Assembly (NCBI GenBank): GCA_004558865.1
Contig: SFCY01000041.1
Location: forward strand, 1 to 17,875
DNA length: 17,875 nucleotides
Direction: 5' to 3'
From: Bacteroidales bacterium
Lineage (GTDB): Bacteria; Bacteroidota; Bacteroidia; Bacteroidales; Bacteroidaceae
Below the pieces are notes generated by a model. It saw only the letters and a program-made list of their open reading frames with translations, was not told where the DNA came from and did not search any database. The translations under genes were made by a program, and so were the position numbers. The first letter of the stretch is position 1, and each line of letters starts with the position of its first letter. Shown here piece by piece: positions 16,277-17,875 of the stretch.

Positions 16277-17101
16277 TTAAGATTTAATAGCGAAAGCGGG
16301 GCGAACGCCGGAGAAGGCGGAAACGCTGCTGTAGCCCGCAAAACCACTGGCGTAGACAAGGGCGAAATCGGCGACTGATACAACATCTCTCAGCCAGAAC
16401 CATTGTTCATTGGAAATCATAGACGGGTCGTGAGCAAAGAGCGGGAACTGAGACTTGTCGATAGTGTGCAGATACGGAACGGTGGAGCCATCGTTACCCG
16501 CACCGAAAATCTTACCGCCGTAAACATTCTGTTCGGTCATAAGCTCAACCGTACTGTCATACCATGAGCTGACACTCGGTTTACCGTCGGTAACGGCGTT
16601 GACGAGCAATTGACGGTGGGACAGAATATGGCTTGAACCAAATGCGTTGTTGATTTTTGTCTTCGCCTGCGCAAGCCCTTCCGTGTACATTTTGGAACCG
16701 ACGTAACCGCCCACAGTGGTGTTTGAATCATTCATTGCATAGTCATACAAACTCGTGTCGGGAACAATCACGGCATGATGCGCGGTGCAAGAAGTATCCC
16801 CCGTCTTGTAGTAATAATCGAAAGCGGCGATGCGCCAGTTGACACCGTTGATCACCCAGTAGTCTCCGATGTACAGGTCGGCAAAAGTACCGTTCGCAAT
16901 AGCCGCCCACTGCGCTTCGGTCACGCTTGTGCCGAGATTTTTGCCGCGATAAATGGCATTGTGCGCTCCCGCATTGTCGAACAGCAGCGCCGACGTGATA
17001 AAATTCGAATCGTTTGTCAGCTCGGAGGTTTTCGTCGGTATTTTTGTCTTGATTTTTTCAAGCAGCGCTTTTGTTTCTGATTTTGTTAAGAACGGAGTCA
17101 T
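16277..17101 (-). CDS. Phage tail/receptor-binding protein with C-type-lectin-like variable end
   Basis: 274 residues. The N-terminal 35 residues (KSETKALLEKIKTK, KTSELTNDSNFITSA) are a short helical and turn segment seen in many Clostridia tail fibres. The middle (ADLYIGDYWVINGVNWRIA, HHAVIVPDTSLYDYAMNDSN, SHILSHRQLLVNAV) and the end (EQWFWLRDVV...SGVRPAFAIKS) belong to a family of phage surface proteins whose last 40 residues form a C-type-lectin-like fold and vary strongly between relatives. It probably binds the host cell surface. The codons of residues 243-264 look diversified. A GGCGG-type binding site precedes the start; the previous gene ends 14 bp upstream. Confidence 0.8.
   Translation of the reverse strand: MTPFLTKSETKALLEKIKTKIPTKTSELTNDSNFITSALLFDNAGAHNAIYRGKNLGTSVTEAQWAAIANGTFADLYIGDYWVINGVNWRIAAFDYYYKTGDTSCTAHHAVIVPDTSLYDYAMNDSNTTVGGYVGSKMYTEGLAQAKTKINNAFGSSHILSHRQLLVNAVTDGKPSVSSWYDSTVELMTEQNVYGGKIFGAGNDGSTVPYLHTIDKSQFPLFAHDPSMISNEQWFWLRDVVSVADFALVYASGFAGYSSVSAFSGVRPAFAIKS
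16313..16375 (-). other. Candidate DGR variable region (residues 243-263 of the tail protein)
   Basis: 20 of 21 codons end in C or T, and most candidate positions (CTT, TAC, GCC, AGT, TTT, GGC, AGC, TTC) can be reached from AAC or AAT by changing adenines only. Invariant-looking flanks are WFWLRDVVS before it and GVRPAF after it. This is the pattern expected where adenine-specific mutagenic homing rewrites a lectin-fold C-terminus. No template repeat or reverse transcriptase is visible here. Confidence 0.5.
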
Positions 17102-17115
17102 TTCAAATCACCGCC

Positions 17116-17875
17116 TTACGAGCCGAATACGGCATTCCAGATTTCGGTAACGTCGTCTGCGGTCATTTCCGTGAGGTCGGTTTTCTTCCAGTAGCCGCTC
17201 AAATCGACCGCCGTTGTGCCTATCTTTTCAAACGTGCTGCCGACGAAGATGAATTCCGCATAAATGTTGTCTGTTTCCGTCTGCGAGAGAGGGACAAGAT
17301 ATATCGTTCCGGCTTCTCCTTCAACGGTCGGGATTCCCGTGTCGGCGTTGTATTCGCCCGTACCGAGAATGCGGTAATTCATACCGGTAATGCCTGCGGC
17401 AACCTCGGCGACATAGTCCTTGAGAAGCTTCGGAGACACAATAGTGTCGGTGTCGTTCTCATATCCGCCACTCATTCCTTTTGCAAATGAAGGAATTTTG
17501 TAGTCGGTGTTCTTCCAATAACCTATGTTACTTTCCACCTGCACACGGACATTTTTTGAACTGATATACCCGGCAGAATTATATGTACCGCCGAAAAAAG
17601 CAATGTGAGCCGAGTTGTTTTCTTCAAGAGAAAGCAAAGGCAAATACAGCCCTCTTGAGTGCAGCAATATTCTTTTCCCCGCATTATGCGCAGTCAGGAG
17701 ATCGGCGGCATTTTCGAAGTTTAAGTCGTCATTTGAAGGATCAGAGTTAATATCCTCAAGAATAAAGATATTCTCTGTGTGGGTCAGCGAATGTATATAT
17801 GCCGCATCGTAATTCGCCTTGAGTTCATCTGTCAGATCGTTGTCCGACAGCACCTTGTAATTCACGCCGTCCGAC
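17116..17875 (-). CDS. Phage tail fibre-type protein (partial at right edge)
   Basis: At least 253 residues; the frame stays open to the edge (SDGVNYKVLSDNDL...), so the N-terminus is probably missing, although a GTG at 17865 is possible. No enzymatic motif is seen. The visible part has a beta-rich section (AHIAFFGGTYNSAGYISS, VQVESNIGYW), a repeated turn motif YWKNTDYKIP / YWKKTDLTEM, and a segment GEAGTIYLVPLSQTETDNIY followed by AEFIFVGSTFEKIGTT, known from Clostridia phage tail proteins. The end TADDVTEIWNAVFGS is a common closing motif in such proteins. First visible gene of the tail-lysis transcript. Confidence 0.7.
   Translation of the reverse strand, partial: SDGVNYKVLSDNDLTDELKANYDAAYIHSLTHTENIFILEDINSDPSNDDLNFENAADLLTAHNAGKRILLHSRGLYLPLLSLEENNSAHIAFFGGTYNSAGYISSKNVRVQVESNIGYWKNTDYKIPSFAKGMSGGYENDTDTIVSPKLLKDYVAEVAAGITGMNYRILGTGEYNADTGIPTVEGEAGTIYLVPLSQTETDNIYAEFIFVGSTFEKIGTTAVDLSGYWKKTDLTEMTADDVTEIWNAVFGS

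Larger units (their letters stand above)
14544..17875 (-). mobile_element. Prophage right end (tail and lysis module), continues past the edge
   Basis: Five minus-strand genes in tail-to-lysis order: tail protein (partial), variable tail protein, small tail-associated protein, endolysin, holin. Gaps are 6-17 bp, with strong Shine-Dalgarno sequences in front of the holin, endolysin and small gene. This order is usual at one end of Clostridia siphophage prophages, next to an attachment site. Nothing else of the phage (integrase, capsid, replication) is inside the window. Codon use and translation signals differ sharply from the region left of the tRNA. Confidence 0.8.

Overview
The window has two parts that look like different organisms, joined at a tRNA gene near position 14,520. 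Positions 1 to about 14,520 read as a Bacteroidota chromosome, most like Prevotella and relatives. Promoters have the Bacteroidota form (TTTG, 20 bp, TAnnTTTG), and I see no Shine-Dalgarno sequences in front of the genes. The gene content (grpE-dnaJ pair, galM-transporter-galK cluster, lipoprotein with an acidic stretch after the lipobox cysteine) fits this. From about 14,544 to the right edge, five minus-strand genes form the end of a tailed-phage late region. They carry strong AGGAGG-type ribosome binding sites, a TcdE-type holin and a dockerin-bearing endolysin. That fits a prophage of Clostridia (for example Ruminococcaceae), not Bacteroidota.

Layout. 1-2021 (minus): promoter, surface-type lipoprotein, cupin sugar-isomerase-like protein, and a FemAB/GNAT-like acyltransferase running off the left edge; the first two overlap ATGA-style and the third follows in 15 bp. 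2131-2527 (plus): a short MGMT-type DNA repair protein with its own promoter. 2521-3595 (minus): an RluA-type pseudouridine synthase followed by a 51-residue membrane protein that starts from GTG. 3923-8913 (plus): an ABC-F ATPase with one degenerate nucleotide site, then grpE, dnaJ and folC. 9086-12994 (plus): a galactose cluster of galM, an FHS-family sugar transporter and galK. It starts at a promoter covered by three ATTGATAA boxes and ends at a strong terminator. 13002-14400 (minus): a TetR-type regulator and a HAD phosphatase/mutase. 14468-14543: initiator tRNA.

The tRNA has matching acceptor and anticodon arms, but its T-stem does not pair: its 5' half wants CCAAC and its 3' half wants GAAGG. 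With the change of genetic style beyond it, this suggests a join inside the T-arm. The cause could be phage integration using the tRNA 3' end as attachment core, or an assembly chimera at a shared tRNA sequence. A cluster of four GTCAAAA heptamers just beyond the tRNA fits integrase arm sites.

The most interesting biology is in the phage part. The 274-residue tail protein ends in a C-type-lectin-like WLR...GVRPAF segment. Its 21 central codons are almost all pyrimidine-ended and mutually interchangeable with AAY, as expected for the variable region of a diversity-generating retroelement (DGR). The reverse transcriptase and template repeat are not in this window. The endolysin next to it carries two calcium-binding dockerin repeats.
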